DNA from: CALNZV01 sp942491115 | GTDB taxonomy: Bacteria; Desulfobacterota; Desulfobacteria; Desulfobacterales; UBA5852 | Length of the DNA stretch: 64,000 nucleotides | Reading direction: 5' to 3' | Assembly: GCA_942491115.1 (NCBI GenBank) | Contig: CALNZV010000004.1 | Span: forward strand, 1-64,000 | Position numbers and translations under genes: made by a program | Notes under the pieces: model-generated | Seen by the model: the letters and a program-made list of their open reading frames with translations, nothing else | Told to the model about the DNA's origin: nothing | Database searches by the model: none | Shown here: positions 47,678 to 57,274 of the stretch, in pieces | How positions within the stretch are numbered: the stretch's first letter is position 1 | Layout of the letters: every line of letters begins with the position of its first letter

Positions 47678-50104
47678 ATGAAAGTCAGTTTGAGCTGGTT
47701 GAGCGAGTTTGTTGATATCCGTCTGGATGCTGACGCCCTGGCAGAAGGGCTGACCATGGCAGGACTCGAAGTGGGGGCTCTCTATGATCGGTTCGACTAT
47801 CTGGAAACCGTTCGGGTGTGCCGCATCCGTTCGGTGGAAGCCCACCCCCACGCCGACCGTCTCAAGTGCTGCCAGGTGGATACCGGGGAAGGGCTTTTGC
47901 AGGTGGTTTGCGGCGCTCCCAACGCCGAAGCCGGAATGACGGCGGCTCTGGCGCTGCCTGGGACCGAGTTGCCCGACGGGCGGCCGATTGCCAAGACCGT
48001 CATCAGGGGCGTCGAATCCCACGGGATGCTTTGCAGTGATATCGAACTGGCCTTGGGGGCGGATTCGAGCGGCATCAAGGTCCTGTCCGGAGCACTGACC
48101 CCGGGAACCGCACTCAACCGTGCCCTCGGCTTGAGGGATATGGTGATGGATATCGATCTGACCCCGAATCGACCCGATTGTCTCAGTGTGATCGGTGTCG
48201 CCCGGGAAGTCGCTGCTATTCAGAACACGTCAATCACTATCTCTGAGTCTACCCTGTCGAAACCGTCTGAAGAACTCGACCGGCTCACCTCGGTGAGCAT
48301 CGAGGATCCGGATCTCTGTCCCCGTTATGCCGCCCGTCTTATCGAGGAGGTGACTGTCGGCCCCTCGCCACAGTGGCTCCAGGATCGGTTGCGGTCCGTG
48401 GGGCAACGGCCCATCAACAACCTGGTGGATGTTACCAACTATGTCATGATCGAGCGGGGTCAGCCGCTTCACGCCTTCGATATCGACCGTCTGGCCGGGA
48501 ACCGCATCGTGGTTCGCCGAGCCCAATCCGGGGAGCGCTTCGTCACACTCGATCAGAAGGAGCGTTTGCTTGACGGAGAGATGTTGATGATCTGCGATAG
48601 CGAAAAACCCGTGGCCATCGGTGGCATCATGGGGGGGCTCAATTCGGAAATCGAACCCACCACACAGCGTGTTCTCCTCGAAAGCGCCTATTTCAATCCG
48701 ATCAGCATCCGCAGGACGGCCAAGACCCTGGGACTCAACACCGAGGCATCCCACCGATTCGAGAGGGGGGTCGATCCGGAGGGAACCATCGCCGCTCTCA
48801 ACCGGGCCGCAGAGCTGATTGCCGAACTGAGCGGGGGCCGTCTGGTGGACGGCGTGGTCGACGTCAATCCGTTTCCTTCCATTGCGCCACCGATTTCTCT
48901 GTCTGTGTTTGAGACCAACCGACTGCTTGGAACCGACTTCACGGCTACCGATATTGCGGGCCTGCTGACATCGATCGGATTCCAGGTCGATGAATTGGGG
49001 CCCAATGGGGAAGACAGCGAGACCCTGATCGTCCATCGTCCGTCAGCCAGGGTTGACGTCGCGCTGCCGGAGGATTTGATGGAGGAGGTGGCGAGGCTCT
49101 GGGGGTATAACCGCATCCAAACCCGTATCCCAAAGATCAGGGCGGCGGCACTCTCGGAGCCCCTCCAGATCCAACTGCGCTCCCAACTGCGCGGCTGGAT
49201 GACCGGATTCGGGTTCACCGAGGCCATCACCTACAGCTTTGTCAGTGAGAGTGCTTCGGACCATCTCAATCTTCCGCCGGACGACGAACGGCGTCGCACC
49301 GTCCGGATTTTAAACCCGATTTCAGAAGATCAGTCCGTCATGAGATCGAGCCTGTTACCGGGGCTCCTTGAAACCCTCGCCACAAACCTGGCTCAGCAAA
49401 CCCGAAATGTTCGTGTTTTCGAGGTCGGAATGGTTTTCTTGGCAGCCCTTCATGACACTCAGCCGTCCGAGAGGGAAATGTTGACTGCCTTGTGGAGCGG
49501 CAGTCGCGCCCGTGACGGGTGGTGGGGTCCAGCTGAATCCTGTGACTTTTTCGATATCAAGGGTGTTTTGGAATCCCTTCTGACCGGCCTGAAGATTGAC
49601 GGGTCGTCTTTTTCCGCCGTCAATCCCGATTCAGCTCCCTTCCTGAAATCCGGCAGTGGCGCAGCGGTGACCGTTGGGGGACGACACATCGGTGTCATCG
49701 GGGAGATCCATCCGGATGTGTTGGCCGCCTATGACATCAAACAGTCCACCTTCGTTTTCGATCTTCACCTTGCCGCCATTGGTGATTGCGTTCCCGATGC
49801 CGTTCAGGCCCGGCCGATTCCACGATTTCCGGGAACCACAAGAGACATTACGGTCATTGTCGATCGGTCGATTGCAGCGGTCGAAGCGATGAATGGCATT
49901 GATCGGGTCAATGAGCCCCTCGTCGAATCCGTTGAGCTGTTTGATGTCTTTGAGGGCTCCCCCATTCCGGAGGGCAAAAAGAGCTTGTCGATTCGCGTCG
50001 CATACCGATCCCGGGATGAGACTCTCGAAGACAGCGTTGTCAACGGACTTCATCAACGGCTGACCCAGGGACTCATCGACAAGCTGAATGCCTCCCTTCC
50101 CTGA
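47678..50104 (+). CDS. pheT: phenylalanyl-tRNA synthetase beta subunit
   Basis: An 808-residue partner of PheS. Order: OB-fold EMAP-like domain (RVCRIRSVEAHPHADRLKCCQVD), B3/B4 editing domain (ARLIEEVTVGPSPQWLQDRLRSVGQRPINN), B5 domain, catalytic-like core (MRSSLLPGLLETLA), and the C-terminal anticodon-binding ferredoxin-like domain (RFPGTTRDITVIVDRS). Complete. Confidence 0.97.
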   Translation: MKVSLSWLSEFVDIRLDADALAEGLTMAGLEVGALYDRFDYLETVRVCRIRSVEAHPHADRLKCCQVDTGEGLLQVVCGAPNAEAGMTAALALPGTELPDGRPIAKTVIRGVESHGMLCSDIELALGADSSGIKVLSGALTPGTALNRALGLRDMVMDIDLTPNRPDCLSVIGVAREVAAIQNTSITISESTLSKPSEELDRLTSVSIEDPDLCPRYAARLIEEVTVGPSPQWLQDRLRSVGQRPINNLVDVTNYVMIERGQPLHAFDIDRLAGNRIVVRRAQSGERFVTLDQKERLLDGEMLMICDSEKPVAIGGIMGGLNSEIEPTTQRVLLESAYFNPISIRRTAKTLGLNTEASHRFERGVDPEGTIAALNRAAELIAELSGGRLVDGVVDVNPFPSIAPPISLSVFETNRLLGTDFTATDIAGLLTSIGFQVDELGPNGEDSETLIVHRPSARVDVALPEDLMEEVARLWGYNRIQTRIPKIRAAALSEPLQIQLRSQLRGWMTGFGFTEAITYSFVSESASDHLNLPPDDERRRTVRILNPISEDQSVMRSSLLPGLLETLATNLAQQTRNVRVFEVGMVFLAALHDTQPSEREMLTALWSGSRARDGWWGPAESCDFFDIKGVLESLLTGLKIDGSSFSAVNPDSAPFLKSGSGAAVTVGGRHIGVIGEIHPDVLAAYDIKQSTFVFDLHLAAIGDCVPDAVQARPIPRFPGTTRDITVIVDRSIAAVEAMNGIDRVNEPLVESVELFDVFEGSPIPEGKKSLSIRVAYRSRDETLEDSVVNGLHQRLTQGLIDKLNASLP

Positions 50105-50127
50105 CAGAGGTTGGAGGGCCCAGGACC

Positions 50128-50466
50128 ATGAGAGATTCCATCGAATCGGAGGTCAAGCTTCCCGATAAACTCTATTTCCGGATTGGGGAGGTGGCCGCAT
50201 TGACCGGTCTGCCCGCCTATGTGCTCAGATTCTGGGAGAGTGAATTCCCAGGCATTCGCCCAAAGCGCACCGAGTCCGGCCAGCGGCTGTATCGGCGGTC
50301 AGATGTCGAATTTATCCTGACCATCCGTCATTTGCTGCACGACAGAAAATTTACGATCCGGGGGGCCCGCCAGTATCTGAGAGACCGACGCCGGCAGAAA
50401 GATTCGAAGGAGATCGTCGAAATGATGCGCCGAGAACTCGAATCGATTCGAAGGCTACTTGATTGA
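50128..50466 (+). CDS. MerR-family regulator
   Basis: A 112-residue protein with a MerR-type winged helix: YFRIGEVAALTGLPAYVLRFWESEFPGI then GQRLYRRSDVEFILTIRHLLHDR. The C-terminal half is helical and lacks effector-binding cysteines. A MerR-like protein directly after pheT is common in deltaproteobacteria in place of ihfA; its targets are unknown. 23 bp separate it from pheT. Confidence 0.88.
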   Translation: MRDSIESEVKLPDKLYFRIGEVAALTGLPAYVLRFWESEFPGIRPKRTESGQRLYRRSDVEFILTIRHLLHDRKFTIRGARQYLRDRRRQKDSKEIVEMMRRELESIRRLLD

Positions 50467-50522
50467 CCGGAATAACAATCCGTTAACGCCGATACATTTT
50501 TGATAGGATGTATTTAAAGATG

Positions 50523-50551
50523 TTGACAATGGCTTATTTTTATCCTAATTA
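50523..50551 (+). promoter_or_regulatory. tRNA-Gly promoter
   Basis: TTGACA (50523-50528), 17 bp, TAATTA (50546-50551), 13 bp before the tRNA. Same sequence type as the tRNA-Ser promoter. Confidence 0.55.
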
Positions 50552-50564
50552 TTCCGGTCTGGAA

Positions 50565-50640
50565 GCGGGCATAGCTCAGTTGGTAGAGTACAAGCTTCCC
50601 AAGCTTGGTGTCGCGAGTTCGAATCTCGTTGCCCGCTCCA
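50565..50640 (+). tRNA. tRNA-Gly(CCC)
   Basis: A 76-nt tRNA. Acceptor GCGGGCA/TGCCCGC, anticodon arm CAAGC-TTCCCAA-GCTTG giving CCC, T loop TTCGAAT, encoded TCCA. A tRNA before rimP-nusA-infB recalls metY in the E. coli operon. Confidence 0.95.
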
Positions 50641-50785
50641 CATTTTGACCGTCTTTCTTTTACGAGCGGGTAGCTCTGAGGTTCGCTTTTTTTGAGTGGA
50701 TGTGATGGCGCAATGATGTTCATAATGGAGTCTGAAATGAACAGTTAAACCTCTCTCCATTATGGAATTGGGAACCTGAATTGAG

Positions 50786-50813
50786 AAACGGGCGGCTTGC
50801 CCGTTTTTGTTTT
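50786..50813 (+). terminator. terminator before rimP
   Basis: AAACGGGC and GCCCGTTT around a GGCTT loop, then TTGTTTTT. It ends immediately before the first possible rimP ATG and would separate the tRNA transcript from rimP-nusA or attenuate readthrough. Confidence 0.75.
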
Positions 50814-50814
50814 T

Positions 50815-51381
50815 ATGATGGCAGTCAACGAAAATGACGATGATCGCCGCCCCATGGGGGATGGCGTCGGAATAGGGCCACAAATCGGAATGCCGGGAGA
50901 TCCACGGGAAAACCGGATTGTCGCCCAGGTGTGGGCGCTCGTTGAACCCGTCTGCCGTGAAGAGGGCCTTGAGTTGGTTTTTGTCGAGTATCAGAGGGAA
51001 TCCGCGGGTCGCGTGCTGCGGTTGTATGTCGATCGACCCCATGGCGTTACCCTGTCCGAATGCGTCGCTGTCAGCCGGCAGATCAGTGATCTGCTGGATG
51101 TACATATGGACGATGCAGGGCCATACAGTATGGAGGTCTCTTCACCGGGAAGCGATCGACCTTTGGGCAGGATGTCTGATTTCGAGCGATTCGAGGGGGA
51201 GGATGTGGTGATCAAAACGGTTGCCCCCATCGACGGACAGAAGAACTTCAAGGGGGTACTTGAGAGCCTAATCGGTCAGGGGGTTCGAATCAAGACGGCT
51301 GTGCGCAGCGTCGATATCCCGTTTGCGGAGATCAGAAAGGCGCGGCTTTTGAACTATAACGGAGAAGGCAGATGTTCGTAG
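50815..51381 (+). CDS. rimP: ribosome maturation factor RimP
   Basis: Needed for 30S assembly. The family begins near VEPVCREEGLELVFVEYQRES and continues LRLYVDRPHGVTLSECVAVSRQISDLLD, YSMEVSSPGSDRPL, FKGVLESLI. From the ATG at 50815 the protein has about 188 residues, with ~30 extra at the N-terminus compared with most RimP. A start at 50890 (MPGDPREN) would be closer to normal. None of the candidates has a clear ribosome site. Overlaps nusA by 10 bp. Confidence 0.88.
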   Translation: MMAVNENDDDRRPMGDGVGIGPQIGMPGDPRENRIVAQVWALVEPVCREEGLELVFVEYQRESAGRVLRLYVDRPHGVTLSECVAVSRQISDLLDVHMDDAGPYSMEVSSPGSDRPLGRMSDFERFEGEDVVIKTVAPIDGQKNFKGVLESLIGQGVRIKTAVRSVDIPFAEIRKARLLNYNGEGRCS

Positions 51382-52832
51382 CAGACATTAAACGTGTCGT
51401 TGAGCAGGTCAGCAGGGACAAGGGGATTGACCGGGAAGTGCTGATCCATGCCTTGGAGGAGGCCCTGAAATCTGCTGCCCGTAAAAAATTCGGCAGCAAG
51501 ATCGACATCGAGGTCCAATACGACGACGAATCCGGTGAAATCGAGGTGTTTCAGTTCAAGGATGTCGTTGACGATGTGGACGATTCGACCGTGCAGATCA
51601 GTCTCAAAGAGGGGCGAAAGCTCGACCCCGATTGTGAGGTCGGCGATAGCCTTGGCACCAAAATGGACACCAGCACTTTTGGCCGTATTGCGGCACAATC
51701 GGCCAAGCAGGTCATTATCCAGAAGATGAAGGATGCCGAAAAAGACGCCGTCTACTCGAGTTTTATCGACCGGAAAGGTGAGCTCATCAACGGCATCATG
51801 CAGCGGATGGACCGCGGGGATATCATCGTCAACCTGGGGCAGACGGAGGGGGTGGTTCCTGTCAGGGAGCAGGTGCCGAGAGAGAATTACCGACGAGGTG
51901 ACCGAATCCGAGCATACATCCTGGACGTCCTTCATGAAAGCCGAGGGCCTCAGATCATCCTCTCCCGGGCCCACACCAACTTTCTTATCCATCTCTTCAA
52001 AACCGAAGTCCCGGAAATCAGCGAGGGCATCGTCACCATCATGGAGGCGGCCAGAGAACCCGGGGTTCGGGCTAAAATCGCGGTGTCATCGAACAATTCC
52101 GATATCGATCCCGTCGGTGCCTGCGTCGGTATGAAGGGAAGCCGGGTTCAAAGCGTGGTCCAGGAGCTTCGGGGAGAGAAGATCGATATCATTCCCTGGC
52201 ACCTGGATGCGGCCAAGTTTGTCTGCAATGCGCTGGCTCCTGCGGAAATTGCTCGGGTGATTATCGATGAGACCGCCCGCGCCATGGAGGTCATCGTTCC
52301 GGATGAATTCTTATCCATTGCCATCGGGAAAAGAGGCCAGAACGTGCGACTGGCATCGAAGTTGACCGGCTGGCACCTCGATGTCCAGAGTGAATCCAAA
52401 TACAGCGAGGCGATGCGAAGTGGCTATGACTCCCTGGTGGCCTTGCCGGGAGTCGGTATCAGTTTGGCCGACGCGCTTTACGAGAAAGGCTTCTTCTCCG
52501 CAGAAGAGGTCAGCCAGGTCACGGTAGAGGATTTGCTTCAGGTGCGCGAGATCGACGAAGAAATGGCGGAGGAACTGCTCGATGCCGCCAAGCGCTTGGT
52601 GGCGGAAGCCAAAGCGGAAGAGGCGGAATTCGAGGACGGGGAACCCATAGAGGAACCGCCCCAGACCGATTCCCCGGATGAAGAGGTTTCCGAACCGGCA
52701 GCCTTGTCTAATGCCGAGGAGGCCGTCCCGCCGGCAGATGATACGGCTGTTGCTCCGGAAACATCGGATCCGGCTTCCGGAGCGTTATCGTCAGAAGATC
52801 TGCCGAATAGTAATGAACCCGAGTCCGCGTGA
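51372..52832 (+). CDS. nusA: transcription termination/antitermination protein NusA
   Basis: A 486-residue protein. N-terminal RNA polymerase-binding domain, S1 domain (RGDIIVNLGQTEGVVPVRE), two KH domains (GACVGMKGSRVQSVVQELRG; SIAIGKRGQNVRLASKLTG), then one helix-hairpin-helix segment (LVALPGVGISLADALYEKG) and an acidic, probably disordered tail (~70 residues, many Glu/Ala/Pro). The start overlaps rimP. Confidence 0.96.
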   Translation: MFVADIKRVVEQVSRDKGIDREVLIHALEEALKSAARKKFGSKIDIEVQYDDESGEIEVFQFKDVVDDVDDSTVQISLKEGRKLDPDCEVGDSLGTKMDTSTFGRIAAQSAKQVIIQKMKDAEKDAVYSSFIDRKGELINGIMQRMDRGDIIVNLGQTEGVVPVREQVPRENYRRGDRIRAYILDVLHESRGPQIILSRAHTNFLIHLFKTEVPEISEGIVTIMEAAREPGVRAKIAVSSNNSDIDPVGACVGMKGSRVQSVVQELRGEKIDIIPWHLDAAKFVCNALAPAEIARVIIDETARAMEVIVPDEFLSIAIGKRGQNVRLASKLTGWHLDVQSESKYSEAMRSGYDSLVALPGVGISLADALYEKGFFSAEEVSQVTVEDLLQVREIDEEMAEELLDAAKRLVAEAKAEEAEFEDGEPIEEPPQTDSPDEEVSEPAALSNAEEAVPPADDTAVAPETSDPASGALSSEDLPNSNEPESA

Positions 52833-52890
52833 TCGAATGGACTCCGTTTGAGAACGTTTGAGCCTTTTTCGCCGCGTTGAAGGGGGAGGA

Positions 52891-55605
52891 ATGGCTAAAG
52901 TCAGGGTGTACGAGCTAGCCAGAGATTTGAATATGGCCAACAAGGTGCTGCTGGATGAAATGGTCCAGATGGGCATCGAGGTCAAGAGCCATATGAGTTC
53001 TCTGGATGAAGAGACCGTTGCTCAGGTCAGAACTGAATTGTTTGGTAAATCGTCGGCAGAGGTGGAGGAAACTAGGATTCGACCGACCGTGATACGGCGT
53101 CGCCGGGTTGCCGTCCCCGTTCAAGTAGAGGACGTTGCCGAAGCGAGCCCTGGGGATGAGACGGCTGAGGAGCCCTCCTCCGTTGCGGTGGAAACCTTAG
53201 AGACAGAAGCGGCGCTCGATGCCGAACCGGCTCCGGTTCCCGTGGAAGCGCCACCGGTGCCCTCGAAGAGAGCGGACGAACCATCGGCAAAAATCATTTC
53301 GCCCGCCTCTCCGAAGGCGGCGGAACCGGTGGCCGACGAGGACGCGGCCGAACCGCAGGACGTGTCGGCCTCTGAGGCGGCGGAACCGGGAGAGCCGTCC
53401 ACCGAGGTCGTCCCACCCGAGGCCGGTGTCGAGGACACCTCCACCATCGCTGATGCCGAAGACGATTCAGAAACGACAAGCCGCATCAAGCAAGTGAAGA
53501 AACCATCCGACCAAGCGGCCAAAATCATACAGAGACCCGTGGTTCCCGTGGATCCTTCTTCGTTGAGGGCGCGGGCAAAGCCGTCAACGTCGACGCCTGC
53601 AGGGCCGGATGTGGTCACCGTGCCGGAACCGGTCACCGCTGACGGTGTCAAGAAGAAGAAACGGAAGCGTAAGGGCGAAGAGGACGAAGATCGAAACAAG
53701 AAATTCGTCAAGAAAAAGATTTCTTTCCGACGGAAATCCGTTGTCGAAGGGGCCGATCTCTACGATGATAGGCCTCGGATGCGCAAGGCCAGAAAAGACG
53801 CCAAAGCCAAGGCGTCTACCCAGAAGACGCAAATCACCACCGCCAAGGCCATCAAACGCCGAATTAAAGTCGACGAGGTGATTATCCTGTCGGACCTTGC
53901 GAAACGGATGGGCATCAAGGCCAACGAAATCATCAAGATGCTGATGGGAATGGGGGTGATGGCAACCCTCAATCAAAGCCTTGATTTCGATACGGCGTCC
54001 CTGGTCGCCAACGAATTCAGCTATGAAATCGAAAACGCCTCTTTTGAGGAGGATGCGGTGCTTCATGTCGAATCCGGCAATGGGGAAACACTCACCAGCC
54101 GACCGCCGGTTGTGACCATCATGGGTCATGTCGACCACGGCAAGACTTCGCTGTTGGACGTGATCCGCAAGACCCGGGTCACCGAAATGGAGGCGGGGGG
54201 CATTACTCAGCATATCGGCGCCTACAGCGTCGACACCGACAAGGGGCGGATCACGTTTCTGGACACCCCGGGTCACGAGGCGTTTACGGCAATGCGGTCT
54301 AGGGGCGCCAAAGTGACCGATATCGTCGTACTGGTGGTGGCTGCCGACGACGGCGTGATGCCGCAAACGGTGGAGGCCATCAACCACGCCCGTGCGTCCG
54401 AGGTTCCCATCATCGTGGCGGTCAACAAGATCGACAAGGCCAATGCCAATACGGATCGCGTCTACCGAGAACTGGCTGAAAACGGGCTGACGCCTGAAGA
54501 GTGGGGCGGCGATACCATATGCGTGAAGGTATCCGCCAAACAGGTGATGGGAATCGACAGTCTGCTGGATATGATTCTTCTGCAGGCAGAAATGCTTGAA
54601 CTCAAGGCTAATGCCGACCGGCTTGCCAATGGGCATGTGGTCGAAGCCAAGCTCGATTCAGGCCGTGGGCCGGTAGCCACCGTCCTGGTAAACGAAGGCA
54701 CGCTTCGGACGGGGGATCCCATCGTCTGCGGCATTCACCACGGGAAAGTCCGGGCCATGCTGAACGATGTCGGTGCCCAGGCAATCCAAGCCGGACCGTC
54801 GGTGCCGGTCGAGGTGATCGGTCTTTCCGGTGTCCCGGTTGCCGGCGACGAGTTGGTCGCATTGAAGGATGAAAAGGACGCCAAGCAAGTCAGTCTCCAT
54901 CGTCAGCAGAAACAGAGGAACAAGGAGTTGGCTAAATCCAACCGGCTCAGTCTGGAAAGCCTTTTTGAAAAAATGAAGGAAGGGGAGGTCAAGGACCTTC
55001 GCCTGATCATCAAAACCGATGTGGACGGTTCCATGGAGGCACTGAAGGATTCTCTGGTCAAGCTGTCCAACGAAGAGGTCAAGATCAACGTCATTCATGC
55101 CGCCACCGGCACGATTACCGAATCGGATGTGTCTTTGGCCGCGGTCTCCGATGCCATCATCATCGGCTTCAATGTCCGTCCGACCCCAAAAGTCCAGAGC
55201 ATGGCCCAGGAAGAACACGTAGACATGCGGTTTCACAATGTGATCTACGACGTCATCAAAGAGGTCAAGGATGCGATTGTGGGCATGATGGCCTCCCGGT
55301 TCGAGGAGCATGTTCTCGGCCGGGCCGAGGTTCGGCAGACGTTTCATATTCCCAAGATCGGCACCATCGCAGGCTGTTATGTGACCGATGGAAAGATCGA
55401 ACGGGGCCAGATGGTAAGGCTTCTGCGAGAGGGCGTCATCAATTACGAAGGGAAGATATCCTCCCTGAAACGCTACAAGGATGACGCCAAAGAAGTGCAA
55501 AGCGGCTATGAGTGCGGTATCGGAATCGAGCACTACAATGACGTTAAACTCGGCGATGTCATAGAATGCTTCTACATGGAAGAGATTCGGCCGGAAATCA
55601 GTTAG
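52891..55605 (+). CDS. infB: translation initiation factor IF-2
   Basis: A 904-residue GTPase that brings initiator tRNA to the ribosome. The N-terminal IF2_N domain (MAKVRVYELARDLNMANKVLLDE) is followed by ~280 residues rich in Ala, Glu and Pro, then a basic segment and a second IF2_N. The G domain starts near residue 410: GHVDHGKTSLLD (G1), DTPGHEAF (G3), NKID (G4). Domains II to IV follow. Start at 52891 after GGGGGAGGA. Confidence 0.97.
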   Translation: MAKVRVYELARDLNMANKVLLDEMVQMGIEVKSHMSSLDEETVAQVRTELFGKSSAEVEETRIRPTVIRRRRVAVPVQVEDVAEASPGDETAEEPSSVAVETLETEAALDAEPAPVPVEAPPVPSKRADEPSAKIISPASPKAAEPVADEDAAEPQDVSASEAAEPGEPSTEVVPPEAGVEDTSTIADAEDDSETTSRIKQVKKPSDQAAKIIQRPVVPVDPSSLRARAKPSTSTPAGPDVVTVPEPVTADGVKKKKRKRKGEEDEDRNKKFVKKKISFRRKSVVEGADLYDDRPRMRKARKDAKAKASTQKTQITTAKAIKRRIKVDEVIILSDLAKRMGIKANEIIKMLMGMGVMATLNQSLDFDTASLVANEFSYEIENASFEEDAVLHVESGNGETLTSRPPVVTIMGHVDHGKTSLLDVIRKTRVTEMEAGGITQHIGAYSVDTDKGRITFLDTPGHEAFTAMRSRGAKVTDIVVLVVAADDGVMPQTVEAINHARASEVPIIVAVNKIDKANANTDRVYRELAENGLTPEEWGGDTICVKVSAKQVMGIDSLLDMILLQAEMLELKANADRLANGHVVEAKLDSGRGPVATVLVNEGTLRTGDPIVCGIHHGKVRAMLNDVGAQAIQAGPSVPVEVIGLSGVPVAGDELVALKDEKDAKQVSLHRQQKQRNKELAKSNRLSLESLFEKMKEGEVKDLRLIIKTDVDGSMEALKDSLVKLSNEEVKINVIHAATGTITESDVSLAAVSDAIIIGFNVRPTPKVQSMAQEEHVDMRFHNVIYDVIKEVKDAIVGMMASRFEEHVLGRAEVRQTFHIPKIGTIAGCYVTDGKIERGQMVRLLREGVINYEGKISSLKRYKDDAKEVQSGYECGIGIEHYNDVKLGDVIECFYMEEIRPEIS

Positions 55606-55666
55606 GGTCTCTCCGGTCGGGGTGTCGGGTTTAGCAGAACGTCGATCATTGAAAGCGTGGTACGGT

Positions 55667-55954
55667 ATGGTGACGGGTATCGGCCTGATGGTGTTCCGAA
55701 TCCATGATTGCCGTTCACTGAAGGGCAAGCGCAAGGTGGTGAAATCGATGATTGCCCGACTACGGAACCAGTTCAATGCCTCCATTGCGGAGGTTGGAGC
55801 CAACGATGTCTATCAGCGTGCCGAGATTGGGTTTGCCTTTGTGGGTAATTCCCATCGGGTGATCAACACCAAGATGGACAAGTTGATCAACATGGCCGAG
55901 GATCTGGGGCTGGCGGAGCTCATGGATACCGATATGGAGATTATCCATTTATGA
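55667..55954 (+). CDS. DUF503 (YlxP-like) protein
   Basis: A 95-residue protein common in nusA-infB-rbfA operons. MVTGIGLMVFRIHDCRSLKGKRKVVKSMIARLRNQFNASIAEVG is the full family signature. A ribosome-associated role is suspected from context only. Start at 55667. Coupled to rbfA by ATGA overlap. Confidence 0.9.
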   Translation: MVTGIGLMVFRIHDCRSLKGKRKVVKSMIARLRNQFNASIAEVGANDVYQRAEIGFAFVGNSHRVINTKMDKLINMAEDLGLAELMDTDMEIIHL

Positions 55955-56328
55955 CATCCTTCACGCGGGCAGATCGAGTAGCGGGGAAGCTGCAGCGGGT
56001 GCTTTGCGAACTGTTGACCACAAAGGTCAAAGACCCCAGGCTTCATTTGGTCACCGTGACATCCGTCAAACTGTCGCCGGATCTCAAATTGGCTAAAATA
56101 TATTTTACTACCGCAGGGGGTAGTGCCAAAACGAAAGATGCCTACAAGGGGTTTGAAACCGCACGCGGATACATCAAGCGCTCTCTGGCCCAGGAACTTG
56201 GTCTTCGATACATGCCCGACCTTCGATTCTACTATGACGACAGCTTCGACACCAGTGCTCGAGTGAATAAACTGCTGAAATCCCTTAAGACCAATGAACA
56301 AGATCATCACACATCTGAAGGCCTCTGA
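55951..56328 (+). CDS. rbfA: ribosome-binding factor A
   Basis: A 125-residue KH-fold protein that helps 16S rRNA 5' end maturation. RVAGKLQRVLCELLTTKVKDPRL, VTVTSVKLSPDLKLAKIYF and RYMPDLRFYYDDSFD are typical. Its 3' end overlaps the start of nrnA by 35 bp. Confidence 0.95.
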   Translation: MTSFTRADRVAGKLQRVLCELLTTKVKDPRLHLVTVTSVKLSPDLKLAKIYFTTAGGSAKTKDAYKGFETARGYIKRSLAQELGLRYMPDLRFYYDDSFDTSARVNKLLKSLKTNEQDHHTSEGL

Positions 56329-57274
56329 GAAGGTATTACTGACAACCCATGAGAGTCCCGACGGCGATGCGTTGGGTTCCCTGCTGGCCATGGGACTGGC
56401 GCTCGAAAGCATCGGCAAATCGGTTGTTCTCTATAACCAAAGCCCGATTCCGGCCGTCTACCGATTTTTACCCGGTGTGGAGCAGGTGGTCGACGCCATA
56501 GGCGATGTGACCGGCTTCGATACGGCAGTGGTATTGGATTGTGGGGACATCGGTCGAATCGGCCTTGCTGCGGCGCGGATCGGCCGAATACCCGTAGTCA
56601 TCAACATCGATCACCACATCACCAATACGGGGTTTGGCGGTTGCCGGTTGATTGATGTCGATGCCTGCTCATCCTCTGAGATCGTTTACGAGGTCCTGAA
56701 GGGCCTGGACGTCGATATCGATCGCCGGATGGCAACGGCCATCTATACGGGTATCTTGACCGATACGGGTTCGTTTCGGTTCGCCAACACCAACAGCCGG
56801 GCATTCGCCATCTGCGCCGAGATGGCGACTCTGGGGGTGGACCCTTACCACGTCGCCAAACACGTATACGGAACTTACTCTTTGGGTCGGATCAAGCTGC
56901 TCAATATGGCCCTGGATTCCATCGAGATTTCCACCAATGGGAAGTTGTCTCTGATGACCCTCACTCGGGAAATGTTCGAAGAGACCGACACTCAGCCCGA
57001 GGATGTCGACGGCATCATCAATTACGCTAAGCGCATTGAAGATGTCAAAGTGGCGGCCATGATCGTCGAACACATGAATGGTGAAAAAGCCCCGGCGGTG
57101 GGCATTTCCAGACGATATCATGTGAGTCTCAGATCCGACGGGTCAGTGGATGTGGCCGCCATTGCCAGTGCGAATGGAGGGGGGGGGCATCCCAATGCGG
57201 CGGGTTTCGGGATCCACGCCACTTTGGAAGAACTGAGGGGGAAGCTCCATCATCTGGCGGATGCCCTCCAATGA
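56294..57274 (+). CDS. nrnA: DHH-family oligoribonuclease / pAp phosphatase
   Basis: A 326-residue phosphoesterase that degrades 2-5 nt RNAs and pAp. HESPDGDALGSLLAMGLAL, VVLDCGDIGR, INIDHHITNTGFG (DHH) and the C-terminal DHHA1 motif GGGGHPNAAGF are all present, giving a complete Mn site. It replaces Orn in lineages lacking it. pAp removal also suits a sulfate-handling organism. Coupled to truB by ATGA overlap. Confidence 0.93.
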   Translation: MNKIITHLKASEKVLLTTHESPDGDALGSLLAMGLALESIGKSVVLYNQSPIPAVYRFLPGVEQVVDAIGDVTGFDTAVVLDCGDIGRIGLAAARIGRIPVVINIDHHITNTGFGGCRLIDVDACSSSEIVYEVLKGLDVDIDRRMATAIYTGILTDTGSFRFANTNSRAFAICAEMATLGVDPYHVAKHVYGTYSLGRIKLLNMALDSIEISTNGKLSLMTLTREMFEETDTQPEDVDGIINYAKRIEDVKVAAMIVEHMNGEKAPAVGISRRYHVSLRSDGSVDVAAIASANGGGGHPNAAGFGIHATLEELRGKLHHLADALQ